A stretch of DNA of 64,000 nucleotides from an uncultured Bacilli bacterium (GCA_934096035.1 CAKOKX010000001.1:496001-560000); one strand, 5' to 3'; counted from the stretch's first letter, positions 8,528 to 17,486 are shown. Numbers and translations are program-made. The notes: generated by a model not told the origin, from the sequence alone.

Positions 8528-9430
8528 CTATAATAAATTTTTAACTTGATCTTTTGATAATTCAGTTAATCTTACAATTTCATCAATAGTATAATTGCCT
8601 TTTAGTAATTTTTTTGCAATATTTATTTTAGCGTTTAATTCTCCTTCAGCTAAACCTTCTTCACGCCCTTCTTTTAATCCTTCTCTTCTAGCGATATTTT
8701 TCTCAGTATTTTGAATATACTTTTCTTCTTCCTCCGGAGTTATATCATATATAAATACATCTTCTTTATTTAATCTTTTCAACTTATCAACACTCTCCTT
8801 AACACTAGAGTTTTTTATTTCACTACAATACTTTTCAAGATCTTCTTTATTCTTTATCCCTAACATTGTTAAAAGTGGTTTTTCTCTAGCACTTTTCATG
8901 TCTTTATCATACCAAAGTTTAGCAAACTTTTCAACATTGATTTCATAATATTTGAATCGATTATCTAATTCCTTTTTATTGTCTTTATCATAAAATGTAT
9001 AACACGTTATTAATGGATCACTTGGTCTTACTTTATAGTTTAATGATATATGAATAAACTCTGAAACAGTATCATATGCTTGGCTCACTAAGGTCTTTTG
9101 ACTACAGAAAGAAAAATAAAAATTAATATTTCTAACCTTTGTACTTGCACTATATGATGAATTAAGTTCTAAATTTATTTTTCTTCCCTGTGCTTCCACG
9201 AGTAAATCTAATCTTTTACTTCGCTCACTTTTTTGTCTTATCTTTAATTCTACTGGAATGAATTTAATTATTTTATCTATTTTGATATCTAAGCATTCAC
9301 TTAAAAGTTCACAAAGTAAGTGTGTTCGATCTTCATTAAACCCCACGAATATGGCTTTAAACATCTTATCATAATTAAAACCATAAAAGACATCTTTTGT
9401 TTTATTTTTTTCTATTAATTTACTTGGCAT
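8528..9430 (-). CDS. Rpn-type PD-(D/E)XK nuclease family protein
   Basis: A 300-residue protein of the Rpn/transposase_31-like family. The N-terminal FYGFNYDKMFKAIF start, the nuclease core RLDLLVEAQGRKINLEL (Asp, then Glu after about 13 residues) and the C-terminal repeated EGLKEGREEGLAEGE helix followed by KLLKGNYTIDEIVRLTELS are typical. Members promote RecA-independent recombination or are accessory nucleases. The residue that is usually Gln or Lys two positions after the core Glu is Asn here (LELNSS). A strong GGGAGG lies upstream of the ATG. No transposon ends are visible, so I list it as a gene and not an insertion sequence. Confidence 0.82.
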   Translation of the reverse strand: MPSKLIEKNKTKDVFYGFNYDKMFKAIFVGFNEDRTHLLCELLSECLDIKIDKIIKFIPVELKIRQKSERSKRLDLLVEAQGRKINLELNSSYSASTKVRNINFYFSFCSQKTLVSQAYDTVSEFIHISLNYKVRPSDPLITCYTFYDKDNKKELDNRFKYYEINVEKFAKLWYDKDMKSAREKPLLTMLGIKNKEDLEKYCSEIKNSSVKESVDKLKRLNKEDVFIYDITPEEEEKYIQNTEKNIARREGLKEGREEGLAEGELNAKINIAKKLLKGNYTIDEIVRLTELSKDQVKNLL

Positions 9431-9489
9431 AAAAATCCTCCCTTCGATAAGTTTATATCTTAAGGCAGAAGTACCAAAAAATGCAAGAA

Positions 9490-9545
9490 AAATCGTCCGT
9501 CAAAATTTGACATAAATCGGGATATTTATGTTGTTTCGTCCCATT
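9490..9545. other. Cluster of inverted repeats upstream of the Rpn-like gene
   Basis: Within 56 bases are the 13-base palindrome GTCAAAATTTGAC (9499-9511), an inverted repeat CATAAAT/ATTTATG (9511-9517 and 9524-9530) and a direct repeat TCGTCC on both flanks (about 9493 and 9536). They lie in the divergent intergenic region. They could be operators or a structured element; function is unknown. Confidence 0.4.
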
Positions 9546-9630
9546 ATTAGGGAAATTTAAAATATAAAATTTTTGAAGATATTTTGTAATTTACTAAACT
9601 CTATGATAAAATAAATTCGAGGGATATCTT

Positions 9631-10152
9631 ATGACAATAAAAAAAATTAATAAAAATGAATACTTTATAGAAGAAAATGGAGTAAAAGCATTTTCCTATA
9701 TTTTAACTGATGATATTTTATGCACAGGAAGTGGTGATGTTTTACCAAATGAAGAATTGTTTATTAAAATACTATCATTTTTAAAAGAAAATATATTAAA
9801 AGAAAATATGATTATTCAAGTTGTTAATGAAAATCTATTTTCATTATTTGATAAATATTGTAAAGTAACAGCTATTTGTGTTGAACGAACATTAAATTAT
9901 TATGAAAATAATTACGATATAAAAGAAAAGTATTTTGAAATTGATAATCTTAAAATTAAATACTTTGAAACAGAAAATAGTGCATATTGTAATTTTATAA
10001 AAAATGAAATAAGTGGTGAATTAGAAATTTCAAAAATAATGAACTATTTAAAAAAGAAAAATAAATTAACATTTATAATTGATGTTCAAAACTTAGATTA
10101 TTTTCTTTCGTTAGGTTTTAAAATAGAATATAAAGACTACAAGTGGGCTTAG
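9631..10152 (+). CDS. Uncharacterised 173-residue protein
   Basis: I do not recognise this gene. It encodes a soluble protein with alternating strands and helices and no signal peptide or membrane segment. The pattern (a short strand, VKAFSYILTDD, a central INDENLFSLFDKY-like helix and a final YFLSLGFKIEYKDYKW) loosely resembles a degenerate GNAT acyltransferase, but the acetyl-CoA binding motif is not evident. It has a GAGGGAT ribosome site and precedes lepA by about 60 bases. Treat as hypothetical. Confidence 0.62.
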   Translation: MTIKKINKNEYFIEENGVKAFSYILTDDILCTGSGDVLPNEELFIKILSFLKENILKENMIIQVVNENLFSLFDKYCKVTAICVERTLNYYENNYDIKEKYFEIDNLKIKYFETENSAYCNFIKNEISGELEISKIMNYLKKKNKLTFIIDVQNLDYFLSLGFKIEYKDYKWA

Positions 10153-10213
10153 AATCCAACTTTTTTAATGACTTTTATATGTTTTTTTGGTACAATTAAA
10201 GGGGTGAAAAAAG

Positions 10214-12007
10214 ATGAAAAAAGAAAATATTAGAAATTTTTCAATAATTGCTCATATAGATCATGGAAAAAGTACTCTAGCAGATAGACTTTTAGAAATC
10301 ACCGGAGCCGTTTCCAAAAGAGAAATGAAAGACCAAATTTTAGACAATATGGATCTAGAACGTGAAAGAGGAATAACAATTAAATTAAATGCTGTAAAAT
10401 TAAACTATAAATATAAAGATGAAGATTATGTTATTAATTTAATTGATACTCCTGGTCATGTCGATTTTTCATATGAAGTATCAAGAAGTCTAGCAGCTTG
10501 TGAAGGTGCTATTTTAGTTGTGGATGCTGCTCAAGGTATTGAAGCCCAAACTTTAGCTAATTTGTACCTAGCTATGGAACAAGATTTAACAATTATACCT
10601 GTAATTAATAAGATAGATTTACCAAATGCTGATATTCCTAGAGTAAAAAAAGAACTGATGGAAGTGTTAGGATTTAATGAAAATGATATAATTTTATGTA
10701 GTGCTAAAACTGGGGAAGGAGTTCAAGATATTTTAGATGCCGTAATTGAAAAAATTCCTGAACCTAAAATAAATGTTGAAGATAAAACAAGAGCTCTAAT
10801 ATTTGACTCATATTTTGATCCTTATCGAGGAGTGGTTTTATTAGTTAAATTAGTAGATGGTAAAATAAAAATTGGCGATACAATAAAAATGATGGCAACA
10901 AATAGTACTTTTGAAGTTGTAGAACTCGGAGTACATACCCCAAAAGAAGAAAAATATAACGAACTTAAAAGTGGAGAAGTAGGATACATTGCTGCTTCAA
11001 TTAAAGATATAAGTACAGTATCTGTTGGTGATACAATTACAGTCGTAGGTCGCGAAGCAACAGAACCAATTAAAGGCTATAAAAAAATGAAACCAATGGT
11101 TTTCTCAGGTATATTTCCAACCGAACCAAATAGATATGAAGAATTAAAAGAAGCTTTAATAAAATTAAAATTAAATGATGCAGCTTTATCGTTTGAACCA
11201 GAAACTAGTGAAGCTTTAGGTTTTGGTTTTCGTATTGGATTTCTAGGTCTTTTACATATGGACGTAATTATTACTCGTATTGAAAGAGAATTTAATATCG
11301 GTATTATTGCTACCAGCCCAAGTGTAGTTTATGAAGTAACTTTAACAGATGGCTCTATTGTGAATGTTGATGCCCCATCAAAAATGCCTGAAAAAACAAA
11401 AATAAATTATATAAAAGAACCTTATATATATACTAATATAATAGCTCCATCTGAATATATCGGAGCTATTATGGAATTATGTCAAAACAAACGAGGTATT
11501 TATAAAAGTGTAGATTATATTGATGCTACAAGAATAGATGTTCACTATGAAATTCCTTTATCAGAAATAGTATATGATTTTTATGATAGATTAAAAAGTA
11601 CTACGAAAGGTTATGCATCATTTGATTATGAATTATGTGGATATAAGGAAAGTAGTTTAGTAAAAATGGACATCCTACTTAATGGTGAAATTGTGGATGC
11701 TCTAAGTGTTATCATTCATAAAGATTTTGCTTACCAAAAGGGGCGTGCAATTGTTAAAAAACTACGCGAACTAATACCAAGACAAATGTTTCAAATACCA
11801 ATTCAAGCAAGTATTGGATCCAAAGTAATAGCTAGAGAAAATATCAGTGCCTTAAAGAAAAATGTTTTAGCAAAATGTTATGGCGGTGATGTTTCCAGAA
11901 AAAGAAAATTATTAGAAAAACAAAAGGAAGGAAAGAAAAGAATGAAAATGGTTGGTACAGTTGAGGTTCCTCAAGAAGCATTTTTAGCAGTTTTAGGTGA
12001 TGAATAA
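10214..12007 (+). CDS. lepA: Elongation factor 4 (LepA)
   Basis: A 597-residue translational GTPase that back-translocates or rescues stalled ribosomes. G motifs are clear: AHIDHGKST (P-loop, residues 13-21), RERGITIK, DTPGHVDF, NKIDLP and SAKTGEG. The unique LepA C-terminal domain is present (SDRLKSTTKGYASFDYE-like region, PRQMFQIPIQASIG, and KCYGGDVSRKRKLLEKQKEGKKRMK). Length matches the family. The stop codon overlaps the start of the next gene by one base, giving a lepA-HTH-hemW operon. Confidence 0.98.
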   Translation: MKKENIRNFSIIAHIDHGKSTLADRLLEITGAVSKREMKDQILDNMDLERERGITIKLNAVKLNYKYKDEDYVINLIDTPGHVDFSYEVSRSLAACEGAILVVDAAQGIEAQTLANLYLAMEQDLTIIPVINKIDLPNADIPRVKKELMEVLGFNENDIILCSAKTGEGVQDILDAVIEKIPEPKINVEDKTRALIFDSYFDPYRGVVLLVKLVDGKIKIGDTIKMMATNSTFEVVELGVHTPKEEKYNELKSGEVGYIAASIKDISTVSVGDTITVVGREATEPIKGYKKMKPMVFSGIFPTEPNRYEELKEALIKLKLNDAALSFEPETSEALGFGFRIGFLGLLHMDVIITRIEREFNIGIIATSPSVVYEVTLTDGSIVNVDAPSKMPEKTKINYIKEPYIYTNIIAPSEYIGAIMELCQNKRGIYKSVDYIDATRIDVHYEIPLSEIVYDFYDRLKSTTKGYASFDYELCGYKESSLVKMDILLNGEIVDALSVIIHKDFAYQKGRAIVKKLRELIPRQMFQIPIQASIGSKVIARENISALKKNVLAKCYGGDVSRKRKLLEKQKEGKKRMKMVGTVEVPQEAFLAVLGDE

Positions 12008-13029
12008 TGGACGAAGAAGAAAAAAGTTGTATAACCCAAGCAAACCTCTATTTAGAAGGAAAGTCCCTACGAGAAATTGCTGAAATATCAGGAATATCGC
12101 ATATATCAGTCAGATATAATTTAACTAAAAAACTTAAAGAAATAGATCCTGCTAAATACGAACTTGTTATGGAAAAAATAAATGGCAACAAAGAAAAATC
12201 AATTGAAGATGAAAATGTTAAAAAAAGAGTTTTGGATGCTTACCAATTATTAGTAACTAAAAACAATACTATCTCAGAAATAGCGGCAAAGCTTTCAACT
12301 ACAGAAAGTATAATTTGCCGTGACATAACATATCGATTAAAACAGCTAAATAAAGTTGCCCCTGAAATTGTAACAGATGAAATGGTAAGAAAATCACTAG
12401 AAAAATTGAAAAAACATAGTTTAGTAAATAGTCCATTAATTACTAAAGAAACTTATGTGCCAGAACAACAAATTCCTATCTATTTAAATAAATTTTTTCC
12501 TACTAAAGAAAAAAGGATGAACTTTGTAAGAGAATGTATTTTTACTTTTGGATTAAGACTTAATAGTGTAGCAAGAATTTTGCAATTAGATCCAGATGAA
12601 GCAAAAAGCGCAGTTTTAGAAAATAGCAGTGGGTTCTATAATGAAATCTTAAAAGTTTTCGATCATAGTTTAATTCCCGAAGATAAAGCAATGAACAACT
12701 TTAAAACATATTTTAATAGATTAGTATGGACTGTAAAAAATAAAAGCCAAAAAGATATTTTTCTCGTTCTCGGAGAGTTAAGTGACAATGCCATAAAAAA
12801 TCTTAAAAGAAAAGAGAATGTTCCTTATACAGATGAACAAATAGTAATAATATTAAAATTTCAATTAAAATACTTACTAAGTTCAACAAAAATTTCTGAA
12901 ATGGTTAACACATCAGCTCATCGTTACGCAAATAGAGTTCGAGCATTACAAGACAAATACCCTGAACTCGTAGCTTACTTTGAAGATTTATGTGCTTTTT
13001 ACAAAAATTTAGAAGAAAGGAAAAGATAA
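12007..13029 (+). CDS. Tandem helix-turn-helix regulator with SpoIIID-like repeats
   Basis: A 340-residue protein with no enzyme motif. Residues about 5-55 and 70-125 look like two SpoIIID-type DNA-binding units: a helix-turn-helix (LEGKSLREIAEISGISHISV; NTISEIAAKLSTTESIICRD) followed by the family-like 'LTKKLKEIDPAKYELVMEKI' and 'ITYRLKQLNKVAPEIV' tails. Two further weaker helical units follow (about 165-225 and 270-335). SpoIIID is normally a single-domain protein of about 90 residues acting in the mother cell. The gene overlaps lepA by one base and sits between lepA and hemW, which are adjacent in most Bacilli. Sporulation function is inferred. Confidence 0.65.
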   Translation: MDEEEKSCITQANLYLEGKSLREIAEISGISHISVRYNLTKKLKEIDPAKYELVMEKINGNKEKSIEDENVKKRVLDAYQLLVTKNNTISEIAAKLSTTESIICRDITYRLKQLNKVAPEIVTDEMVRKSLEKLKKHSLVNSPLITKETYVPEQQIPIYLNKFFPTKEKRMNFVRECIFTFGLRLNSVARILQLDPDEAKSAVLENSSGFYNEILKVFDHSLIPEDKAMNNFKTYFNRLVWTVKNKSQKDIFLVLGELSDNAIKNLKRKENVPYTDEQIVIILKFQLKYLLSSTKISEMVNTSAHRYANRVRALQDKYPELVAYFEDLCAFYKNLEERKR

Positions 13030-13031
13030 TT

Positions 13032-13298
13032 ATGACTTTAACATATTTATATCATTTATTTCCTAATTCTCAAAAAAGAACACGTTTTATTAAAAAATAT
13101 CTACTAAGCGTGCAAAGAATAGAAGCAATTTTTAAAATACATCACAAAGCATATGTTGCTAGAGTTTTAAACTTAAAACCAACAAATCATGCTTTAGTAT
13201 CCAAATTTGAATCTTTAAGGAAATCTTTTGCAGATTATGTATTTAAAGGAGGAGTTTATAATGGCAAGTTCAATTTATATTCACATTCCATTTTGTAA
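13032..13298 (+). CDS. Small protein related to the preceding regulator
   Basis: An 88-residue basic protein starting at an ATG two bases after the upstream stop, with GAAAGGAAAAG as ribosome site. Its first 40 residues (YLYHLFPNSQKRTRFIKKY) resemble the third helical unit of the preceding protein (YLNKFFPTKEKRMNFVREC), suggesting a detached copy of one module. The last 38 bases overlap hemW in another frame, so its C-terminus may be little constrained. It could be a real small DNA-binding protein or a decaying duplicate. Confidence 0.5.
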   Translation: MTLTYLYHLFPNSQKRTRFIKKYLLSVQRIEAIFKIHHKAYVARVLNLKPTNHALVSKFESLRKSFADYVFKGGVYNGKFNLYSHSIL

Positions 13299-14340
13299 AA
13301 GTATTTGTTCTTATTGTGATTTTTGTAAGTTTATATATAACGAAAAATGGACTTATGCCTATTTAAAAGCTTTAAAAAATGAGATAAATGACAGATACAT
13401 GGGGGAAGAAATTAAAACAATATATATCGGCGGAGGAACACCAAGTGCACTTAGTATAAAAGAAATAAAAAGTTTATTAAGTATGTTAGATATTGTTAAT
13501 AAAACTAATTTAGAAGAGTTTACATTTGAATGTAATTTAGAAGATATAAATGAAGAATTATTAATACTTTTAAAAAGTTTCGGAGTAAATAGATTAAGCA
13601 TAGGTATAGAATCATTTGATAAAGATAAACTGAAATTTATGGAAAGAACAGCTGATTTTAAAGATGCTGAAGAAAAAATAAATTTATGTAAAAAGATGGG
13701 CTTTAGCAATATAAATTTAGATTTGATGTATGCTATACCTGGAGAAACATTAAAAGTTTTAAAAAAAGATTTATCATTATTTTTAAAATTAAAGCCTACG
13801 CATATAAGTGCTTATAGTCTAATTTTAGAAAGCCACACCAAGGCTTATGTAAATGGTGTAAGTGAAATAGAAGAAGAATTAGATTATGAAATGTATAAAT
13901 ATATTACCGAGAAACTAAGTAACGCTCATCATTATGAAATTAGTAACTATGCAATACCTGGATACGAAAGTAAACACAATTTAGTTTATTGGAATAATGA
14001 AGAATATTATGGCTTTGGTTTAGGTGCAAGTGGATATATAGATGAAATAAGATATACAAATACCAAGAGTTTAAAAGATTATCTATTAGGTAACTGGGTA
14101 CAAGAAAAAGAAATAATCGGTGAAAAAGAAAAAATGGATTATGAAATAATGCTTGGTTTAAGAAAACTTGATGGTATAAATTTAGATGAATTTAAGAAAA
14201 AATTTGGCATTGAATTAGAAAATGCATATAATATAAAACCACTTTTAAAAAGTAAAGAATTAATTAAGAAGAAAAGTTATATATTTATTAATCCAATTTA
14301 CATATATGTTTCAAATGAAATACTTTTAAAAATAATTTAG
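13261..14340 (+). CDS. hemW: Radical SAM heme chaperone HemW
   Basis: A 359-residue radical SAM protein. The cluster-binding motif is HIPFCKSICSYCDFC (Cys12, Cys16, Cys19, with the extra Cys22 typical of the HemW/HemN family), followed by TIYIGGGTPSAL, RLSIGIESF and NLDLMYAIPGET. HemW binds and delivers heme to apoproteins and is the usual lepA neighbour. The ATG at 13261 is chosen for the AAAGGAGG 8 bases upstream. The C-terminal part is shorter than in Bacillus (about 380). No other heme genes are in the window. Confidence 0.93.
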   Translation: MASSIYIHIPFCKSICSYCDFCKFIYNEKWTYAYLKALKNEINDRYMGEEIKTIYIGGGTPSALSIKEIKSLLSMLDIVNKTNLEEFTFECNLEDINEELLILLKSFGVNRLSIGIESFDKDKLKFMERTADFKDAEEKINLCKKMGFSNINLDLMYAIPGETLKVLKKDLSLFLKLKPTHISAYSLILESHTKAYVNGVSEIEEELDYEMYKYITEKLSNAHHYEISNYAIPGYESKHNLVYWNNEEYYGFGLGASGYIDEIRYTNTKSLKDYLLGNWVQEKEIIGEKEKMDYEIMLGLRKLDGINLDEFKKKFGIELENAYNIKPLLKSKELIKKKSYIFINPIYIYVSNEILLKII

Positions 14341-14349
14341 AAATTTTTG

Positions 14350-14383
14350 AGCACACTATATATGGGTGAAATAGTGTGCTTTT
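14350..14383 (+). terminator. Hairpin after hemW, overlapping the next gene's start
   Basis: Perfect 10-base arms AGCACACTAT (14350-14359) and ATAGTGTGCT (14371-14380), followed by only four T. The loop holds GGGTGAA, the only ribosome site for the next gene, and its GTG start lies in the 3' arm. It may be a weak terminator, a translational switch, or both. Confidence 0.6.
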
Positions 14384-14774
14384 AGATTTAAAAATATTAA
14401 ATGGAGACATGCCATTAAAATTTGATAAATATGTTAATAATTATACCGTTGAAATAAAAGAAGATGTAACAAATTTAGAAATAGAATATAAATGTAACAA
14501 CGATGATTCGGTAAATATAACAAATAATGATAATCTAGACTTTGGTATAAATTATGTTTTTATAGAAGTAATAAATAATGAAGAAAAAAATGTGTATGTA
14601 TTGGAAGTTTATAAAAAAAGAACTGAAAATGTGTTTAATGAAATTAAAATAGAACCAGAAATTAAAAATGAAGAAAAAATGCCTGATTATATACCTATTG
14701 GTTTAATCGTCGGAGGCTTTTTAATTATTCTTTTTACATTTTGGCTATTATTTCACAAAAAAAAATCAAGATAA
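14376..14774 (+). CDS. Cadherin-like beta-sandwich protein with C-terminal membrane anchor
   Basis: A 132-residue protein. Residues 1-85 fit the cadherin-like beta-sandwich repeat (PF12733-like): LLDLKILNGDMPLKFDKYVN then NYTVEI and a final VYVLEVYKK strand. A single membrane helix follows at about residues 104-126 with a basic KKKSR tail, so the N-terminus would be outside (no cleaved signal seen). The GTG start is needed to keep the first strand of the domain; the alternative ATG at 14409 would cut it. Role unknown; it may recognise wall or secreted components. It ends at its own terminator. Confidence 0.66.
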   Translation: MLLDLKILNGDMPLKFDKYVNNYTVEIKEDVTNLEIEYKCNNDDSVNITNNDNLDFGINYVFIEVINNEEKNVYVLEVYKKRTENVFNEIKIEPEIKNEEKMPDYIPIGLIVGGFLIILFTFWLLFHKKKSR

Positions 14775-14801
14775 TTTTTCCCGTAAATACGGGAATTTTT
14801 T
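14774..14801 (+). terminator. Rho-independent terminator
   Basis: TTCCCGT-AAAT-ACGGGAA hairpin followed by a T run, right after the stop at 14774. It separates the beta-sandwich gene from the bacteriocin locus. Confidence 0.85.
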
Positions 14802-14891
14802 ATGTGTAACAAAATTTTTCTGAAAAAATTTTAAAAAAAGCACAAAAAAAATAAAAAAAAGGAAATATATTAAGTGAAGGGAGAAATTTAT

Positions 14892-16940
14892 ATGATTGTA
14901 GTTCGTCAACGGGATGAGAAGGATTGTGGTGTGTGTGCTCTTTTGTCTATCATTAGGCATTATAAAGGAAATGTCCCACTTGAAAAAATCAGGTTGGATG
15001 CCAAAACAACCAATGAAGGAACAACAGCTTTAAACTTAATTCTTGCTAGTCAAAAATATGGTTTTGAAGCTGTAGGAGTAAAATTAAATAATATTTATGA
15101 CATTAAACAATTTCCTGCAATTGCTCATATGAATCTAAAAAAAGGCTATACCCATTATGTTGTAATTGAAAAAATCACTAAAGACAAAATTTTCATAATG
15201 GATCCAGCCAAAGGAAAGGTGGTAATGAAAGTTAATGATTTTATATGCGAATGGAGTAATGTAGTATTATTGTTTTATCCAAAGAAAAAAATAATAGTTT
15301 TAAAAAATGAAGTAACAATATTTAATTTATTTACTAGGATTATGAAGTCTGAAAAAAGTTTAATAAAAATTATTATTTTTGTAAGTTTCTTACTAATGTT
15401 ACTTAGCATATTGTTAGGATATTATTTTCAAATCCTATTCTCTTCAATTACAAACGGTTATTCTTATAAATATTTGAAAATTATTGTTATAATATTTTTA
15501 ATTTTTACAATATTTAAAATTGTTTTATCCTTTTATAGAACTTATTTAGAAAATCATTTAAATAAAAATATAGATTGTTTATTAAATAGTGATTTTTTAA
15601 GTCATTTATATAATCTTCCTTTAAATGTTATAACATCTAGAAATGCCGGAGAAATAGTATCTAGAGTAAATGATTTAACAAGTATAAAAAATATCATCAC
15701 TGAGATTTTCATGTCATCAACTCTAGATTTAATCCTAGTTGCTATAGCAGTACCCTTATTAATAAATATAAGTAAGAATTTATTTTTAATACTTTTTCTT
15801 ATGATTATCTTATATTTTTTAATAGGGTTAATATTTAGTAAAGCAATATTTAAAAGAGCCTATCAAAATATATCTTATGAAGCAGATTTTAATAATAATC
15901 TAATCGAAGATATAAAAATGATTAATAGTATTAAAAATCTAAATGTGATTTCTCCGGCATTAAAGAAACTTGAATATAAATTAACAAATTACTTATATGA
16001 TAGTTATCTTTTAAACATTGTAATTAATAAAGAAAAAACATTAAAAAGTATTATATATGAAATAGGATTTTTCATTATAAATACATATGGATTATATCTT
16101 CTTTATAAAAGTAAAATATCACTAATTAATATTATTACTTTTAATACTTTATTAAGTCTTTTTCTAGATCCTTTAAAAAATATCGTAGATAGTATACCAA
16201 AATATTGTTATATGAAGGCAACAATTTCTAAAATAAATGATTTTTTAAGCCTAAAAAAAGAGAATTTAGGAAATATTGAAGAGACCTATGGATATGAATT
16301 AAGATTTAAAAATCTAACATATTCTTATAATAAGTTTGAGAGTATAATTAAAAATTTTAATTTAGTAATTCCAGAAGGAAATTTCATCTTATTAAAAGGA
16401 CCATCGGGTTCAGGTAAATCAACAATTTGTAATATATTAAATAAGTATATAAATGATTATGATGGAAACATATTACTAGGAGCAATTAATATAAAAGATT
16501 TAAGTATAAATACTATTAGAAATAATATTTTATATGTAAATCAAAATGAAAATATTTTTTCAGGAACTATCAGAGAAAACATTGCTTTAGATAAAAAAAT
16601 ATCAGAAGTTGATTTTCAATATATATGTTATTTATGCAAGATTGATGAAATTGTAAAGAAAAGACCACTTAGATATGAAACATTTATAAGCCCTGATGAA
16701 AATAATTTATCTGGAGGAGAAAGACAAAGAATTATATTAGCACGAGCTTTACTAAATAGTTTTAATATTTTATTACTTGATGAAGCCTTAAGTGAGGTTG
16801 ACATGAAATTAGAGTTATCAATTTTGAAAAACATGAGAAAATTATATAAGGATAAAACCATTATTTATATTTCTCATAAAAAATATCCTAAAATATTTGA
16901 TAATGTCATAAATTTAGGGAGTAGCATATGTCATACTTAG
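14892..16940 (+). CDS. Bacteriocin-processing ABC exporter with C39 peptidase domain
   Basis: This is a peptidase-containing ABC transporter (PCAT) that cuts double-glycine leaders and exports the peptide. The N-terminal C39 peptidase shows Cys12 (EKDCGVCAL), His88 (GYTHYVVI) and Asp104 (FIMDPAKGK). A six-helix transmembrane domain covers about residues 150-430. The nucleotide-binding domain has Walker A GPSGSGKST near 503, signature LSGGERQR near 605, Walker B ILLLDEALSEVD near 628 and H-loop ISHKK. The ATG at 14892 has GAAGGGAG upstream; a GTG at 14874 is rejected. The next gene overlaps its end by 13 bases, and two leader-peptide genes follow, which is the expected substrate context. Confidence 0.93.
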   Translation: MIVVRQRDEKDCGVCALLSIIRHYKGNVPLEKIRLDAKTTNEGTTALNLILASQKYGFEAVGVKLNNIYDIKQFPAIAHMNLKKGYTHYVVIEKITKDKIFIMDPAKGKVVMKVNDFICEWSNVVLLFYPKKKIIVLKNEVTIFNLFTRIMKSEKSLIKIIIFVSFLLMLLSILLGYYFQILFSSITNGYSYKYLKIIVIIFLIFTIFKIVLSFYRTYLENHLNKNIDCLLNSDFLSHLYNLPLNVITSRNAGEIVSRVNDLTSIKNIITEIFMSSTLDLILVAIAVPLLINISKNLFLILFLMIILYFLIGLIFSKAIFKRAYQNISYEADFNNNLIEDIKMINSIKNLNVISPALKKLEYKLTNYLYDSYLLNIVINKEKTLKSIIYEIGFFIINTYGLYLLYKSKISLINIITFNTLLSLFLDPLKNIVDSIPKYCYMKATISKINDFLSLKKENLGNIEETYGYELRFKNLTYSYNKFESIIKNFNLVIPEGNFILLKGPSGSGKSTICNILNKYINDYDGNILLGAINIKDLSINTIRNNILYVNQNENIFSGTIRENIALDKKISEVDFQYICYLCKIDEIVKKRPLRYETFISPDENNLSGGERQRIILARALLNSFNILLLDEALSEVDMKLELSILKNMRKLYKDKTIIYISHKKYPKIFDNVINLGSSICHT

Positions 16941-17329
16941 ATTTATTAAATATCAAGTATAAATTTAAAATATTTCTTTTAATAACTATAATATTTTTTA
17001 TAGTCATATGTACATATATTTTAAATTTAGAAATATATGATACAAATATAACTTATGGATATAAAGAAAATGGATTAATTGTAGCGAAGATAAGTATTGA
17101 TACCCCTGATATACTAAATTCCATTGATTATATCAAAATAGGAGATAAAAAGTATAAAACTTTAGTTAATAGTATTGGAGAAATAAGTTTAGATAAAGAA
17201 AACTTAATAAATTATCAAGAAGTTTATTTGAAATTTAATAATGATCTAAAGGAAAATCAAGTATTTAAGCTAACAATTATGTATAATAAAGAAAAAGTAT
17301 ATAAAAAACTTAAAAAAATGTTGTTTTAG
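16928..17329 (+). CDS. Short membrane-anchored protein of the bacteriocin locus
   Basis: A 133-residue protein with one N-terminal membrane helix (about residues 13-34) and a soluble beta-rich remainder. The N-cytoplasmic helix and position after the exporter recall the accessory HlyD-like proteins of class II bacteriocin systems, but those are about 450 residues, so this would be a minimal version lacking the long coiled coil. It could instead be an immunity protein. It overlaps the exporter by 13 bases and precedes the peptide genes by 9 bases. Function is inferred from context. Confidence 0.68.
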   Translation: MSYLDLLNIKYKFKIFLLITIIFFIVICTYILNLEIYDTNITYGYKENGLIVAKISIDTPDILNSIDYIKIGDKKYKTLVNSIGEISLDKENLINYQEVYLKFNNDLKENQVFKLTIMYNKEKVYKKLKKMLF

Positions 17330-17338
17330 GAGGTAATT

Positions 17339-17473
17339 ATGGAAGTTTTAAGTTGTAAAAAATTAGCAGAAGTTAATGGGGGAGGAAGAACATTGTGGTA
17401 TTTATTAGGAGGAATTGCTACCTTCCTAGCAGGCCTTGTCTCAGGCTTTGTGAATCCTAAGAAATGTAATTAA
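17339..17473 (+). CDS. Putative bacteriocin precursor 1 with double-glycine leader
   Basis: A 44-residue peptide, preceded by TTAGGAGG and an ATG at 17339. The leader MEVLSCKKLAEVNGG has the classic class II pattern: hydrophobic Leu4, Leu9 and Val12 ahead of Gly14-Gly15, the C39 cleavage site. The mature 29-residue part starts GRTLWYLLGGIATFLAGLVS, is hydrophobic, has a GxxxG motif (GLVSG), and ends NPKKCN with a single Cys. The position directly after a C39 exporter makes a secreted antimicrobial or signalling peptide likely. Too short for many gene callers. Confidence 0.82.
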   Translation: MEVLSCKKLAEVNGGGRTLWYLLGGIATFLAGLVSGFVNPKKCN

Positions 17474-17486
17474 AGGAGGTAATTTA

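Noticed and set aside
8528..9430. Rpn-like gene as an insertion sequence
   Set aside because: No terminal inverted repeats or target-site duplications are visible at its ends.
13359..13709. Long antisense open frame within hemW
   Set aside because: The plus strand encodes a clear radical SAM protein with its motifs; the antisense product is hydrophobic low-complexity without a ribosome site.
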